Assembly (NCBI GenBank): GCA_003663525.1
Contig: QMUF01000103.1
Span: 1-5,926, forward strand
Source: Thermococci archaeon
GTDB lineage: Archaea > Methanobacteriota_B > Thermococci > Thermococcales > Thermococcaceae
Length of the DNA stretch: 5,926 bases
Direction of reading: 5' to 3'
Under the pieces are notes generated by a model that worked only from the letters and a program-made list of their open reading frames with translations, was not told where the DNA came from and ran no database searches. The position numbers and the translations under genes are program-made. This document shows, one piece after another, positions 5,783 through 5,926 of the stretch (position 1 is the first letter of the stretch; the number at the start of each line of letters is the position of its first letter).

Positions 5783-5926
5783 ATGGGAATTGAACAAGCA
5801 TTAATTGACTTCTTCACTAACATTGGCATTTTCCACTTAACCATCGGGAATGTGGTAATGATTCTCGTTGGGTTTACTTTAGTGTATTTAGCCATAAAGT
5901 ATGAGATGGAGCCTTTATTATTACTC
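5783..5926 (+). CDS. mmdB: Methylmalonyl-CoA decarboxylase beta subunit (Na+ pump), 3'-partial
   Basis: The first 48 codons are present; the frame is open to the last base. The OadB/MmdB/GcdB family is a multi-spanning membrane subunit of roughly 400 residues that decarboxylates carboxybiotin on the gamma subunit and exports Na+. Visible is a short amphipathic start (ALIDFFTNIGIFHLT), then a hydrophobic helix at residues about 22-39 (NVVMILVGFTLVYLAIKY), then EMEPLLLL, which matches the family's typical EPLLL turn after the first helix. ATG 5783 has a ribosome site overlapping the mmdC stop, and only six bases separate the two genes. The Na+-binding and carboxybiotin residues lie beyond the window. 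The order alpha-delta-gamma-beta matches the mmdADCB operon of Propionigenium modestum. Confidence 0.9.
   Translation, partial: MGIEQALIDFFTNIGIFHLTIGNVVMILVGFTLVYLAIKYEMEPLLLL

Noticed and set aside
1..5926. tRNA, rRNA, CRISPR array, insertion sequence or phage element
   Set aside because: No cloverleaf-like sequence, regular short repeats, transposase or terminal inverted repeats were seen, and nearly all bases are accounted for by known genes.

Overview
The window reads as chromosomal DNA from a hyperthermophilic archaeon of the order Thermococcales (Thermococcus or Pyrococcus, probably a species of moderate to low GC). The evidence is an archaeal MCM helicase interrupted by two inteins, a 140-residue archaeal translation factor aIF2-beta, a Na+-type methylmalonyl-CoA decarboxylase operon, and Shine-Dalgarno sequences built on GGAGGTGA. 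All genes are on the + strand and packed tightly. The only gap longer than 100 bases lies between the translation factor and the decarboxylase operon.

Bases 1-2749 are the 3' part of mcm; its start lies upstream. In order they hold the tail of a first intein (to base 268), a 51-residue extein carrying Walker B (269-421), a complete 506-residue second intein (422-1939), and the C-terminal extein (1940-2749) with sensor 1, arginine finger, sensor 2 and a winged-helix-like tail. The first intein passes from block B to block F with no endonuclease between, so it is a mini-intein, and its block B histidine position holds threonine. The second intein has a two-motif LAGLIDADG (DOD) endonuclease and, after it, about 127 extra residues that look helical and contain a helix-turn-helix-like stretch. 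The MCM protein must lose both inteins by protein splicing before it can work as the replicative helicase.

The gene for aIF2-beta (2795-3217) follows 45 bases after mcm. It encodes a subunit of the initiator-tRNA-binding factor. A T-rich tract after it (3220-3239) looks like an archaeal terminator, and an archaeal-type promoter (about 3275-3289) precedes the next unit.

Bases 3341-5926 are the mmdA-mmdD-mmdC-mmdB operon: carboxyltransferase alpha subunit, small membrane delta subunit, biotin carrier gamma subunit, and the start of the membrane beta subunit, which is cut by the window end. In the characterised bacterial enzymes, alpha moves the carboxyl group of methylmalonyl-CoA to the biotin on gamma, beta decarboxylates carboxybiotin while pumping Na+ out, and delta holds the complex together at the membrane.

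No RNA genes, CRISPR arrays or transposons were seen. The gene families are all known. The parts most worth a second look are the inteins, chiefly the extra domain in intein 2 and the altered block B in intein 1.
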